From NCBI RefSeq assembly GCF_003160695.1, contig NZ_QGDD01000007.1, positions 124,001-188,000 on the forward strand: a DNA stretch of 64,000 bases, written 5' to 3'. Shown piece after piece: positions 1 to 7,421 of the stretch. The notes under the pieces were generated by a model. It had not been told where the DNA came from and did not search any database. It was given only the letters and a program-made list of their open reading frames with translations. Positions within the stretch are counted from its first letter, which is position 1. Each line of letters opens with the position of its first letter. This DNA is from Nocardioides silvaticus. Its GTDB lineage: Bacteria > Actinomycetota > Actinomycetes > Propionibacteriales > Nocardioidaceae. The translations under genes and the position numbers were made by a program.

Positions 1-384
1 CAGGGTGAACGCCAGCCCGCTCTCGCGGATCGCCTGCTCGGTGTCACCGTGGTCGCGGCCGAGGGTGAACGTCGCGTCCGGTCCGGCGCCGACGAACGAG
101 GTGTAGACGACGTGCCCGACGCCGGCCGCCACGGCGGCGTCCACCATCGTGCGGTGCTGGGCCCGCCGGTCCGCCGACTCCGACCCCGAGACGAGCAGCA
201 GCGTCGCGACGCCGTCGAGCGCGGACACGGCAGCGGCGCGGTCGTCGTACGACGCGGTGCGGACCTCGCCGCCCACGTCCGGGGCTCGGGACGGGTCCCG
301 GACGACGAGGCGCGGCGCGAGGTCGGCGAGGAGGTGGGCGACCCGGCCGCCGACGGCTCCCGTTGCTCCGGTGATGGCGATCAT
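1..384 (-). CDS. NmrA/SDR-type NAD(P)-binding oxidoreductase, C-terminus cut off by window edge
   Basis: Starts at ATG 384 and runs out of the left edge, so only the first 128 residues are present. The N-terminus shows the dinucleotide-binding glycine motif TGATGAVGG right after the first beta strand, followed by a second Rossmann-like strand ending in VVRDPS, as in NmrA-like and atypical short-chain dehydrogenases (quinone oxidoreductase QorB type). A later segment, HVVYTSFVGAG, matches the usual strand before the active-site Ser region. The substrate cannot be told. It is divergent from the MBL-fold gene at 437, with a 52-bp gap. Family call is fairly sure, function is not. Confidence 0.8.
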   Translation of the reverse strand, partial: MIAITGATGAVGGRVAHLLADLAPRLVVRDPSRAPDVGGEVRTASYDDRAAAVSALDGVATLLLVSGSESADRRAQHRTMVDAAVAAGVGHVVYTSFVGAGPDATFTLGRDHGDTEQAIRESGLAFTL

Positions 385-424
385 GCCGGCCTCAACCGGG
401 CAGCTGCGGCGTTGATTCCGTCGT

Positions 425-430
425 TAGCGT
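425..430 (+). promoter_or_regulatory. Putative -10 hexamer (TAGCGT) for a leaderless start
   Basis: TAGCGT fits the actinobacterial TANNNT -10 pattern and ends 6 nt before ATG 437. No Shine-Dalgarno sits between, so transcription probably begins at or next to the start codon. No convincing -35 was seen. Confidence 0.45.
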
Positions 431-436
431 GGGCCC

Positions 437-1075
437 ATGCGACTGACGAAGCTCGGGCACTCCTGCGTGCGGGTCGAGCACGACGGGACGGTGCTGGTCC
501 TCGACCCCGGCGTCTTCACCGGCCACGGCGCGATCGACGGGGCCGACGCCGTGCTCATCACGCACGAGCACCCCGACCACTACGACCCGGAGCAGCTGCG
601 GCGCAGCGACGCGGCGGTCTACACGATCGAGGCGGTCGCTGCGCAGATCCGCGAGGGCGCGCCCGACCTGGCGGAGCGGGTCACCGTCGTCACGCCGGCA
701 GAGGAGCTGTCGATCGGCGGGATCCCGGTGCGAGCGGTCGGCGAGCTGCACGCAGTGATCCACCCCGAGCTGCCGCGGTTCGACAACAGCGGCTACCTGC
801 TCACGCTGGGTGACACCACGGTCTTCCACCCCGGCGACGCGCTGACCGGTCCGGACCGACCGGTCGACGTGCTGCTCGCGCCGGTGTGCGCGCCGTGGAT
901 GAAGGTCTCCGAGGGCATCGACTTCGCGCGGTCGGTCGGCGCGCCCCGCAACGTGGCGATCCACGACCGCATCTACTCCGACGCCGGACTCGGCGTCGCG
1001 GACAGCCACTTCGGGCGCTTCCTCGGCGAGGCCGGTCTCGACTACGTGCGTCTCGCCGAGGGCACCGACCTGTGA
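437..1075 (+). CDS. MBL-fold metal-dependent hydrolase (UlaG-like)
   Basis: 212-residue metallo-beta-lactamase-fold protein. The metal motif is HEHPDH (HxHxDH class, about residues 43-48), followed by a strand with HPGDA near residue 136 and IHD near 182, the usual further ligands. It begins directly with the first fold strand (LTKLGHSCVRVE) and has no signal peptide, so it should be a cytoplasmic hydrolase of the UlaG/RNase Z-like branch. The actual substrate cannot be inferred. Stands alone between a divergent oxidoreductase and a secreted-protein gene 30 bp downstream. Confidence 0.85.
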   Translation: MRLTKLGHSCVRVEHDGTVLVLDPGVFTGHGAIDGADAVLITHEHPDHYDPEQLRRSDAAVYTIEAVAAQIREGAPDLAERVTVVTPAEELSIGGIPVRAVGELHAVIHPELPRFDNSGYLLTLGDTTVFHPGDALTGPDRPVDVLLAPVCAPWMKVSEGIDFARSVGAPRNVAIHDRIYSDAGLGVADSHFGRFLGEAGLDYVRLAEGTDL

Positions 1076-1105
1076 GGCCGTGACCCGGACCGGCATGATG
1101 GCCGG

Positions 1106-1729
1106 ATGCCTCTTCGCTCCACCCTGGTCGGCGCCGCGTCCGGTGCAGCCCTCCTCGCCGGCGTCGTCGGGTTCGCCGTGGGCCTCCCGGAGGTCACCGG
1201 CGACGAACCCGACGGGGGCGGCACCGAGCAGTCCGACGTCAGCGGGACGCCCGCGACCGACCTGCTGCCCGAGGACCTCCTCGACGGCGCGCTCGTGCGC
1301 TACACCTCCCTCAACCAGGAGCTGGCTCCGCTGTTCGAGGACGTGGAGGCGTACGGCGGCGAGCAGCTGACCGACAGCTTCGACACCGACAGCGCGGTCG
1401 GTGTCTACGCGACGCCGGACGAGCAGGTGCGGGTGGCGGTCACGATCTACAACGGCGAGTCCGGGCTGTTCATCCAGACCGGCCCGCCGGTGCCGCCGGA
1501 GATGTCGGCGAACTCCGAGACCCAGGGCGAGTACGTCCGCCACGGCGACGCCGTCTGCTTCGCCCAGTACCAGTCGCAGGCCAAGGCCGAGGGCGGCCCG
1601 CCGTTCCAGGTGCAGTGCCAGCTGGTCGCCGGCGGCCGCACGATCAACGTCTACGAGGCCGGCGGCCTCGACACCCAGCAGACCGCCGACCTGGCCGCCG
1701 ACGTCGCGACCCAGGCCGGCTTGAGCTGA
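1106..1729 (+). CDS. Hypothetical secreted or membrane-anchored protein
   Basis: 207 residues, not recognised as a named family. Residues 1-25 form an Ala/Gly/Val-rich hydrophobic segment after one Arg, which could be an uncleaved anchor or signal peptide; residues 30-50 are an acidic, Gly-rich linker. The remaining domain (about 55-207) has two Cys (near AVCFAQ and QVQCQL) that could form a disulfide outside the cell. Stop is 7 bp before the converging sigma-factor gene end. ATG 1106 lies 6 nt after CATGAT, a possible weak -10. Function unknown. Confidence 0.6.
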   Translation: MPLRSTLVGAASGAALLAGVVGFAVGLPEVTGDEPDGGGTEQSDVSGTPATDLLPEDLLDGALVRYTSLNQELAPLFEDVEAYGGEQLTDSFDTDSAVGVYATPDEQVRVAVTIYNGESGLFIQTGPPVPPEMSANSETQGEYVRHGDAVCFAQYQSQAKAEGGPPFQVQCQLVAGGRTINVYEAGGLDTQQTADLAADVATQAGLS

Positions 1730-1736
1730 GCGCCGC

Positions 1737-2636
1737 TCACCGCTGCAACGGGGTCTCCTCGCCCAGTCGCTGCAGCTTCTCCGGGTTGCGCATCGCGTAG
1801 ATGTGCGTGATCCGACCGTCCTCCACGACGAAGCTGAGCGCGGTGGTCGAGCCGTCGAAGGGGACGTCGAGCCGCGCGCCCGGCAGGCCGTTGAGCGAGA
1901 TCGGCATGCTGGTGAACTCGAGGGCCAGCCGCTTCGCCGTACCCAGGAAGGCCGCGACCCGGTCGGCGCCGTGCACCGGCTTGCGGACCGCGTTGGCGAT
2001 CCCGCCACCGTCGGCCACCAGCACCACGTCGGGTGCGAGCACGGCGAGCAGGTCGTCGATGCCGCCGCCGCGGACCGCCGCGAGGAACCTCTCGACAGCG
2101 GCCTGCTGCTCGTCGATCTTCACCTGCATCCGGGGTCGCCGCGCGGCGACGTGCTCCTTGGCCCGGTGCGCGATCTGCCGCACGGCGGCCGGCGACTTGC
2201 CGACCGCCTCCGCGATCTCGTCGTACGGCGTGTCGAAGACCTCCCGCAGCACGAACACGGCCCGCTCGGCCGGTCCGAGCGTCTCGAGGACGGTCAGCAT
2301 CGCGATCGAGACGCTCTCGGCCAGCTCGACGTCCTCGGCCACGTCCGGCGCCGTCAGCAACGGCTCGGGCAGCCACTCGCCGACGTAGTCCTCGCGCCGG
2401 CGTGACAGCGAGCGCAGCCGGTTGAGCGACTGCCGGGTGACGATGCGGACCAGGTAGGCGCGCGGGTCGCGCACCTCGTCCCGGTCGCTCTCCTCGTTCC
2501 TGGCGGCCCACCGCAACCAGCTCTCCTGCACGACGTCCTCGGCGTCGGCCGCGGAGCCGAGCATCTCGTAGGCGACGGTGAAGAGCAGGTTGCGGTGCTC
2601 GACGAACGGGTCGACCGACGACGGGGTCACGGTCAC
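1737..2636 (-). CDS. sigJ: ECF sigma factor of the ECF41 group with SnoaL-like C-terminal domain
   Basis: 299 residues. Sigma region 2 (about 10-75, with DAEDVVQESWLRW) and region 4 (about 110-165, helix-turn-helix around YDEIAEAVGKSPAAVRQ) are followed by a SnoaL-like domain (about 172-299). Three features mark the ECF41 group: the linker motif WLPEPL at 88-93, an ADGGG motif at 208-212, and NPEKL at 284-288, close to the canonical NPDKL that controls activity from the C-terminus. GTG 2636 overlaps the stop of the upstream carboxymuconolactone-decarboxylase gene as GTGA, which fits the known pairing of ECF41 genes with such oxidoreductase-like partners. No anti-sigma gene is seen, as expected, because the C-terminal extension takes that role in this group. 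The symbol follows SigJ usage in actinobacteria. Confidence 0.9.
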   Translation of the reverse strand: MTVTPSSVDPFVEHRNLLFTVAYEMLGSAADAEDVVQESWLRWAARNEESDRDEVRDPRAYLVRIVTRQSLNRLRSLSRRREDYVGEWLPEPLLTAPDVAEDVELAESVSIAMLTVLETLGPAERAVFVLREVFDTPYDEIAEAVGKSPAAVRQIAHRAKEHVAARRPRMQVKIDEQQAAVERFLAAVRGGGIDDLLAVLAPDVVLVADGGGIANAVRKPVHGADRVAAFLGTAKRLALEFTSMPISLNGLPGARLDVPFDGSTTALSFVVEDGRITHIYAMRNPEKLQRLGEETPLQR

Positions 2637-3220
2637 GACCGTACGGCGGCGACGGACGGCTCGGCGAGCGGCTTGAGCCCGCACGCGGCGGCGAAGCCGT
2701 CGGACTCGATGCCGAGCGCGACGTTGGGCCGGGTGGTGAAGTTCGCGAACGCGATGACCGCCGTCAGCTCGACCATCGCGGCGTCGCCGAGCTGCTCGCG
2801 CAGGTTCGCGACCATCGCGTCGTCGACGGTGACCGGCGTCGAGCTCATCGCCTCGGCGTAGGCCATCACGTCCTTCTCCAGCGGCGTGAAGACGTCGGAC
2901 TCGCGCCAGCGCGGGACCTCGCGGGCCTTGTCCAGGTCGATGTCCTTGTTGCGGGCCTCGAAGTAGTTGAAGTCGAGGCACCAGGTGCAGCCGATGTAGG
3001 AGGCGACGGCCATGTGGGCGAAGGTCTTCAACCCCTCGTCGCAGGCGTCCCACTTCTTCAGCTTGCCGCCCAGGCCGCCCATCGCCATCAGCACCTTCTG
3101 GTTGTGCCAGTAGACGCCGACCGACGTCGGCACCTGGCCGAGGGTCTTCTTGATCATCCGCTTGAGCAGAGCGCCCTTGAAACCGGTGATCTCGGCGGCG
3201 GGGATGCGGGTCTCACTCAT
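2633..3220 (-). CDS. Carboxymuconolactone decarboxylase/AhpD-like protein, ECF41 partner
   Basis: 195 residues with an all-helical AhpD fold. The redox-type CxxC is visible in YIGCTWCLDF, about two fifths into the protein, followed by acidic and aromatic residues. AhpD-fold proteins act as small peroxidase-linked disulfide reductants or as decarboxylases; which applies here is unknown. It is the first gene of a two-gene unit with the ECF41 sigma factor (4-bp overlap), and the promoter in front of it carries an ECF41-like element, so the sigma factor probably drives this gene and itself. ATG 3220 has GGAGGA about 8 nt upstream on the minus strand. Confidence 0.88.
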   Translation of the reverse strand: MSETRIPAAEITGFKGALLKRMIKKTLGQVPTSVGVYWHNQKVLMAMGGLGGKLKKWDACDEGLKTFAHMAVASYIGCTWCLDFNYFEARNKDIDLDKAREVPRWRESDVFTPLEKDVMAYAEAMSSTPVTVDDAMVANLREQLGDAAMVELTAVIAFANFTTRPNVALGIESDGFAAACGLKPLAEPSVAAVRS

Positions 3221-3237
3221 GACTGGTCCTCCTCGGT

Positions 3238-3276
3238 TGCGGTGTCTCTTCGTCGTGACGACATGGAGACACCGCA
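3238..3276. repeat. 11-bp inverted repeat overlapping the ECF41 -10 region
   Basis: TGCGGTGTCTC at 3238-3248 is the exact reverse complement of 3266-3276, with a smaller palindrome CGTCGTGACG (3251-3260) in the loop. It covers the -10 element and the presumed transcription start, so it could be an operator or a 5' mRNA hairpin. Confidence 0.6.
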
Positions 3277-3294
3277 TCCGCGGAGGATGTGACA
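3268..3294 (-). promoter_or_regulatory. ECF41-type autoregulated promoter
   Basis: Read on the minus strand, TGTCACA (3294-3288) is followed after 16 nt by TGTC (3271-3268). This is close to the reported ECF41 consensus of TGTCACA at -35 and CGTC at -10. Transcription would start near 3260, about 40 nt before ATG 3220. The location in front of the ECF41 partner gene supports autoregulation. Confidence 0.7.
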
Positions 3295-3300
3295 GCTCCC

Positions 3301-3516
3301 GGTCGTCGAGCCGCCCGAGCGCCGGTCGGTCGTCGAGCAGCCCGAGCGCCGGTTGGTCGTCGAGCAGCCCGAGCGCCGGTTGGTCGTCGAGTAGTCCGAG
3401 CGCCGGTTGGTCGTCGAGTAGTCCGAGCGCCGGTTGGTCGTCGAGTAGTCCGAGCGCCGGTTGGTCGTCGAGTAGTCCGCGCGCCGGTTGGTCGTCGAGT
3501 AGTCCGAGCGCTCTGG
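3301..3516. repeat. Tandem array of eight 27-bp units (GTCGAG family)
   Basis: Eight head-to-tail 27-bp units, each beginning GGTCGTCGAG, with scattered base changes in the first two and the last two. The sequence belongs to the dispersed GTCGAG/CTCGAC repeat family found at many other places in this window. No gene is supported here; the long open frames across it only reflect a repeat length divisible by three. Confidence 0.9.
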
Positions 3517-3742
3517 CGCGAGGACGTATCGAGACGCGGCACGCTGGCGGATGCAGTCGTTGCGGCGTCTCGATACGTCGCTCGCTGCGCTCGCTCCTAC
3601 TCGACGACCGGGTGCTGCTGCGCTCGCTCCTGCTCGACGACCGGGTGCTGCCGCGCTCGCTCCTGCTCGACGACCGGTGCTGCTGCGCTCGCTCTTGCTC
3701 GACGACCGGGTGCTGCCGCGCTCGCTCCTGCTCGACGACCGT
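3517..3742. repeat. Inverted half of the repeat array: central palindrome plus 33-bp units
   Basis: 3517-3599 holds the two inward-facing ends of the element (CGAGGACGTATCGAGACGC and, inverted, GCGTCTCGATACGTCGCTCG). From 3600 come four tandem units of 33, 33, 32 and 33 bp beginning CTCGACGACC and a short fifth, in the opposite orientation to the 27-bp array. The two blocks could fold into one long stem. It ends 5 bp before the stop codon of the L,D-transpeptidase. Confidence 0.85.
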
Positions 3743-3747
3743 TGAGG

Positions 3748-4689
3748 TCAGGACCAGTAGACGATGACCCTGTCGCCGATCTGGACCTGGTCGTACAGCC
3801 AGGCGATCCCGTCGTAGTCGCGGATGTTGGCGCACCCGTGGGAGGCGCCGTTGTAGCCGTTGGCCGCGAAGTCGGGGGAGTAGTGCACGGCCTGGCCGCC
3901 GGAGAAGAACATCGCGAACGGCATCGAGGTGTCGTACAGGCTCGACACGTGGTCGCGGCTCTTCTGGAAGACGCTGAACTCGCCCTCGCGGGTCGGCGTG
4001 TACTCGCCGCCGAAGCGCACGTCCATCGTCTTCACGACCTTGCCGTCGACGACCCAGCGCAGGGTGCGGCTGGTCTTGTCGATGCAGAGCACCCGGCCCA
4101 CCTCGCAGCGCGGGTCGAGCGCGCCCGGGGTGTTGGTGGTGGGCTGGTTGGTCAGCTCGGCCTGGGTCGGCTTCGTCGTCATCGCGTAGAGCCGGTCGAG
4201 CGTGCGCTGGTCCACCTCGCCGGTGACCGGGATCTCGCGCTTGGCCTGGAAGCCGCGCACGGCCTCGGCCGTCACGTCGCCGTAGTAGCCGGTGACGTCG
4301 GCGTCGAACCAGTCGATCTGGGCCAGCCGGGCCTGCAGGTCACGGACGTCGGCGCCCTCGTCGCCGGGCGCGAGCAGGGTGGGTCCGGGCTGGAGGGCGG
4401 GCTCCGTCGGCTGCTCCGGCTGCTCCGGCTGCTCCGGCTTCTCCTGCTCCGGCTCCGTGGGCTCGTCCGGCTCGTCGGCGGGCTGGGACGGCCCTTCCTC
4501 CGGTCGGTGGCTGTCGGGACGGTCCGTGGCGGACGGGGCGGAGTCGTTCGCGGCGGAGTCGGCGGGGCGCTGCTGCCAGGGGAGGTTGCCCTCCTGGGCG
4601 GCCCAGCCGACGCCGTACGCGAGGCCACACAGCAGCGCCGCGATCACGGCGACGATGGCGGAGCGGCGGAGGGCGGTCCGGGGAGACAT
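3748..4689 (-). CDS. L,D-transpeptidase (YkuD) with peptidoglycan-binding domain
   Basis: 313 residues. An N-terminal signal/anchor (about 9-31) is followed by an extracellular Pro/Glu/Ser-rich linker with PEQ repeats (about 35-105), a peptidoglycan-binding domain type 1 (about 108-165, [13 protein letters not shown]...RGFQAK), and a C-terminal YkuD domain (about 185-313). The catalytic motif is present as SHGCANIR with Cys286 and the upstream His of HYSPDF. It should form 3-3 crosslinks in, or attach proteins to, peptidoglycan on the cell surface. ATG 4689 lies just after GGGGAG. Monocistronic; the repeat array lies downstream. Confidence 0.93.
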   Translation of the reverse strand: MSPRTALRRSAIVAVIAALLCGLAYGVGWAAQEGNLPWQQRPADSAANDSAPSATDRPDSHRPEEGPSQPADEPDEPTEPEQEKPEQPEQPEQPTEPALQPGPTLLAPGDEGADVRDLQARLAQIDWFDADVTGYYGDVTAEAVRGFQAKREIPVTGEVDQRTLDRLYAMTTKPTQAELTNQPTTNTPGALDPRCEVGRVLCIDKTSRTLRWVVDGKVVKTMDVRFGGEYTPTREGEFSVFQKSRDHVSSLYDTSMPFAMFFSGGQAVHYSPDFAANGYNGASHGCANIRDYDGIAWLYDQVQIGDRVIVYWS

Positions 4690-4785
4690 GGCGGGATCCT
4701 TGTGGGGTCGTGGGTGGTGCGTTTCTCGGTGTGTACCGGGTTGACGCATCGACGGCCCGTTTGGTTGCGAAGATCCGCCAAGCCC

Positions 4786-4791
4786 TACGCT
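4786..4791 (+). promoter_or_regulatory. Putative -10 (TACGCT) of menG, leaderless arrangement
   Basis: TACGCT fits TANNNT and ends 6 nt before GTG 4798, with no ribosome-binding site between. TTGCGA at 4765-4770 could be a -35 but its 15-nt spacing is short. Confidence 0.45.
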
Positions 4792-4797
4792 TCCGGG

Positions 4798-5487
4798 GTG
4801 GCCCGCGCAGCACTCGACAAGCAACCCGCCGACGTTCGGCGGATGTTCGACGCCGTCGCGAAGCGCTACGACATCACCAACGACGTGCTGTCCTTCGGCC
4901 AGGACCGGCGCTGGCGCCGGGAGGTGCTGGAGGCCGTCGACCCGTCGTACGGCGACCGGGTGCTCGACCTCGCGGCCGGCACCGGCACCTCGAGCCAGCC
5001 GTTCGCCGATGCCGGCGCGACCGTCGTCCCGTGCGACTTCTCCATCGGCATGCTGCAGGTCGGCAAGAAGCAGCTCCCGCACCTGCCGTTCACCGCGGGC
5101 GACGGCACCAAGCTGCCCTTCGCCGACGACACGTTCGACGCGGTCACCATCTCCTTCGGGCTGCGCAACATCGTCGACCCGCTCGAGGGTCTTGCGGAGA
5201 TGCGTCGGGTGACCCGTCCCGGCGGCCGGCTGCTCGTGTGTGAGTTCAGCCACCCGACCTGGGCGCCGTGGCGCACGGTCTACCTCGAGTACCTGATGAA
5301 GACGCTGCCGGCGATCGCCAAGACCGTGTCGTCCTCGCCGGACGCCTACGTCTACCTCGCCGAGTCCATCCGCGCCTGGCCCGACCAGGCCGGGCTGGCG
5401 GCGATGATCGCCCGGGCGGGCTGGGCGGCTCCCGAGTGGCGCAACCTCTCGGGCGGCATCGTCGCCCTGCACCGCGCCACCGCGTGA
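4798..5487 (+). CDS. menG: Demethylmenaquinone methyltransferase
   Basis: 229-residue class I SAM methyltransferase of the UbiE/MenG family. It transfers a methyl group to demethylmenaquinone in the last step of menaquinone synthesis. Visible motifs are [23 protein letters not shown] N-terminal signature (here starting [10 protein letters not shown]), the SAM loop DLAAGTGT, and the family segment FGLRNIVDP. The reading frame stays open far upstream through repeats and the antisense transpeptidase gene; GTG 4798 is chosen because homology begins there and a -10-like hexamer precedes it. It lies 194 bp before nuoA, linking quinone synthesis with the quinone-reducing complex. Confidence 0.93.
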   Translation: MARAALDKQPADVRRMFDAVAKRYDITNDVLSFGQDRRWRREVLEAVDPSYGDRVLDLAAGTGTSSQPFADAGATVVPCDFSIGMLQVGKKQLPHLPFTAGDGTKLPFADDTFDAVTISFGLRNIVDPLEGLAEMRRVTRPGGRLLVCEFSHPTWAPWRTVYLEYLMKTLPAIAKTVSSSPDAYVYLAESIRAWPDQAGLAAMIARAGWAAPEWRNLSGGIVALHRATA

Positions 5488-5610
5488 CCACGGACCATGA
5501 TTTAGGGCACGTCCTCGTGGGGTAAATCCGCAGGTCAGCGGCGGGTTACGAACGTTCCGCCCCCCTTGTGCGGTTCGCGTCCCGTGGTGGCAGTATGTGC
5601 CTCACGCCAC

Positions 5611-5636
5611 TCGTGATTCCTTTCACAAGATCACGA
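5611..5636 (+). promoter_or_regulatory. Inverted repeat upstream of nuoA
   Basis: TCGTGAT (5611-5617) and ATCACGA (5630-5636) form a 7-bp dyad with a 12-nt gap, about 45 nt before the nuoA start. It could be an operator or the stem of a leader hairpin. The rest of the 5488-5681 gap shows no clear gene or clean sigma-70 promoter. Confidence 0.4.
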
Positions 5637-5681
5637 TCGGGCCCTCCCGGACAGGGCCCGGCGCACGGGAAGGGGAGGCAG

Positions 5682-6038
5682 TTGGAGCTCTACACGCCGG
5701 TACTGGTGCTGGCCGCCCTGGCCGCGCTGTTCGCGGTCGGCTCGGTCGTCATGAGCGCCTTCGTCGGGCCCGCGCGCTACAACCGCGCCAAGCTCGACTC
5801 CTACGAGTGCGGCATCGAGCCGACGCCCCAGGCGATCGGCGGCCGCTTCCCGGTGAAGTACTACATCACCGCGATGCTGTTCATCGTCTTCGACATCGAG
5901 ATCATCTTCCTCTACCCCTGGGCCGTGCACTTCGACGCGATGGGCTGGTTCGGGTTGATCGAGATGGTCGTCTTCATCGCCACCGTCTTCGTCGCCTACG
6001 CCTACGTCTGGCGTCGCGGCGGGCTCGAGTGGGACTGA
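5682..6038 (+). CDS. nuoA: NADH-quinone oxidoreductase subunit A
   Basis: 118 residues, three membrane helices expected and visible as hydrophobic stretches near 5-27, 62-82 and 88-108. The family loop YECGIEPT and the segment [19 protein letters not shown] are intact. The start is taken at TTG 5682, preceded by GGGGAGG with a short spacer, because the protein then begins at the first helix as in other NuoA; longer upstream starts would add non-homologous sequence. First gene of the nuo operon. Confidence 0.93.
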   Translation: MELYTPVLVLAALAALFAVGSVVMSAFVGPARYNRAKLDSYECGIEPTPQAIGGRFPVKYYITAMLFIVFDIEIIFLYPWAVHFDAMGWFGLIEMVVFIATVFVAYAYVWRRGGLEWD

Positions 6039-6051
6039 GAGGGAACAACCT

Positions 6052-6606
6052 GTGGGTCTCGAAGAGAAGCTCCCGAGCGGCGTCCTGCTGACCACGGTCG
6101 AGGGCGTCGCCGGCTACTTCCGCAAGGCCAGCTTCTGGCCGGCCACCTTCGGCCTCGCGTGCTGCGCCATCGAGATGATGACCAGCGGCGGCCCGAAGTA
6201 CGACCTCGCGCGCTTCGGCATGGAGGTCTTCCGCGCCAGCCCGCGCCAGGCCGACCTGATGATCGTCGCTGGCCGTGTCAGCCAGAAGATGGCACCGGTC
6301 CTCCGTCAGATCTACGACCAGATGGCCGAGCCCAAGTGGGTGCTCGCGATGGGCGTCTGCGCCAGCAGCGGCGGCATGTTCAACAACTACGCCATCGTGC
6401 AGGGGGTCGACCACGTCGTCCCGGTCGACATGTACCTGCCGGGCTGCCCGCCGCGCCCGGAGATGCTCATCGACGCGATCCTCAAGCTGCACGACAAGGT
6501 GCAGGGCACCCCGCTCGGAGCCAACCGCCAGGCGCAGATCCGCGAGCTCGAGGCCGAGGGCCTGGTCGCCCTGCCCACCGGTGACATGAAGGGCCTCCTG
6601 CGGTGA
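6052..6606 (+). CDS. nuoB: NADH-quinone oxidoreductase subunit B
   Basis: 184 residues. This peripheral-arm subunit carries cluster N2, the last iron-sulfur centre before quinone. The ligand pattern is complete: tandem Cys37-Cys38 (LACCAIEMM), Cys103 (GVCASSGG) and Cys132 (LPGCPPRPE). GTG start, 13 bp after nuoA. Its TGA overlaps the GTG of nuoC (GTGA), consistent with coupled translation. Confidence 0.95.
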   Translation: MGLEEKLPSGVLLTTVEGVAGYFRKASFWPATFGLACCAIEMMTSGGPKYDLARFGMEVFRASPRQADLMIVAGRVSQKMAPVLRQIYDQMAEPKWVLAMGVCASSGGMFNNYAIVQGVDHVVPVDMYLPGCPPRPEMLIDAILKLHDKVQGTPLGANRQAQIRELEAEGLVALPTGDMKGLLR

Positions 6607-7421
6607 CCGACGACAAGTCCAAGGACGGCGTCGACCGCACCGGCAAGAGCGAGGTGCCCGACGAGGTCGGCAAGCCGGTCGCCGAGAAGGAGGTCGTGGA
6701 GCCGAAGCCTGCCGTCCAGCAGCCGGCCGTCGACCAGTCGCCCGAGAACGTGCCGGCGCCCACCGGCGAGGTCCGACCGGTCGGCGAGCGCCGCGGCATG
6801 TTCGGCGTCAGCGGCACCGGCGACACCAGCGGGTACGGCGGGCTCGTGGCACCGGTCGTCCTCCCCGGGGCCGCCCAGCGGCCCTACGGCCCTTCGACAG
6901 GGTCAGGAGGGGCCGGTTGGTTCGACGTGGTCGCCGACGGCCTCGACCCCCTCATCGAGTCGGTCGTGATCCACCGGGGCGAGATCACCTTCCACATCGC
7001 GCGCGAGAACCTGGTCGCCGCGGTCAAGCTGCTCCGTGACGAGCCGAGCCTCCGCTTCGAGCTGTGCGCGGGCGTCAACGGCGTGCACTACCCCGAGGAC
7101 GCCGGTCGCGAGCTGCACGCGGTCTACAGCTTCCTGTCGATGACCTACAACCGACGGATCCGCGTCGAGGTCAGCGTCCCCGACGCCGACCCGCACCTGC
7201 CGTCGATCTGCTCGGTCTACCCGGCCGTCGACTGGCACGAGCGCGAGACCTACGACATGTTCGGGCTGATCTTCGACGGCCACCCAGCCCTGACCCGGAT
7301 CCTCATGCCCGACGACTGGCCGGGCCACCCGCAGCGCAAGGACTATCCCCTCGGCGGCATCCCGGTCGAGTACAAGGGCGGCACCATCCCGCCGCCCGAC
7401 CAGCGGAGGAGCTACACCTGA
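6603..7421 (+). CDS. nuoC: NADH-quinone oxidoreductase subunit C
   Basis: 272 residues. The conserved 30-kDa domain occupies about 100-265 ([15 protein letters not shown] signature here [18 protein letters not shown], then [13 protein letters not shown]). The first 95 residues are a low-complexity, charged and Pro/Val-rich extension lacking in short NuoC proteins. Within it, positions 6890-6907 are a copy of a dispersed CCCTTCGACAGG-type repeat, translated as [11 protein letters not shown] start overlaps nuoB; its stop overlaps the ATG of nuoD by 1 bp. Confidence 0.94.
   Translation: MTDDKSKDGVDRTGKSEVPDEVGKPVAEKEVVEPKPAVQQPAVDQSPENVPAPTGEVRPVGERRGMFGVSGTGDTSGYGGLVAPVVLPGAAQRPYGPSTGSGGAGWFDVVADGLDPLIESVVIHRGEITFHIARENLVAAVKLLRDEPSLRFELCAGVNGVHYPEDAGRELHAVYSFLSMTYNRRIRVEVSVPDADPHLPSICSVYPAVDWHERETYDMFGLIFDGHPALTRILMPDDWPGHPQRKDYPLGGIPVEYKGGTIPPPDQRRSYT
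6890..6907 (+). repeat. Dispersed CCCTTCGACAGGGTCAGG-type repeat inside nuoC
   Basis: An 18-bp copy of a repetitive element type common in intergenic DNA of GC-rich bacteria, here read in frame within the disordered N-terminal extension of NuoC. Confidence 0.55.

Noticed and set aside
3301..3516. Nine-residue repeat protein encoded by the 27-bp array
   Set aside because: All frames on both strands give repetitive translations because 27 is divisible by 3; no ribosome-binding site or unique domain.
3289..4797. Upstream extension of the menG frame through repeats and the L,D-transpeptidase gene
   Set aside because: The frame is open only because of repeat length and GC content; homology begins at GTG 4798 after a -10-like hexamer.
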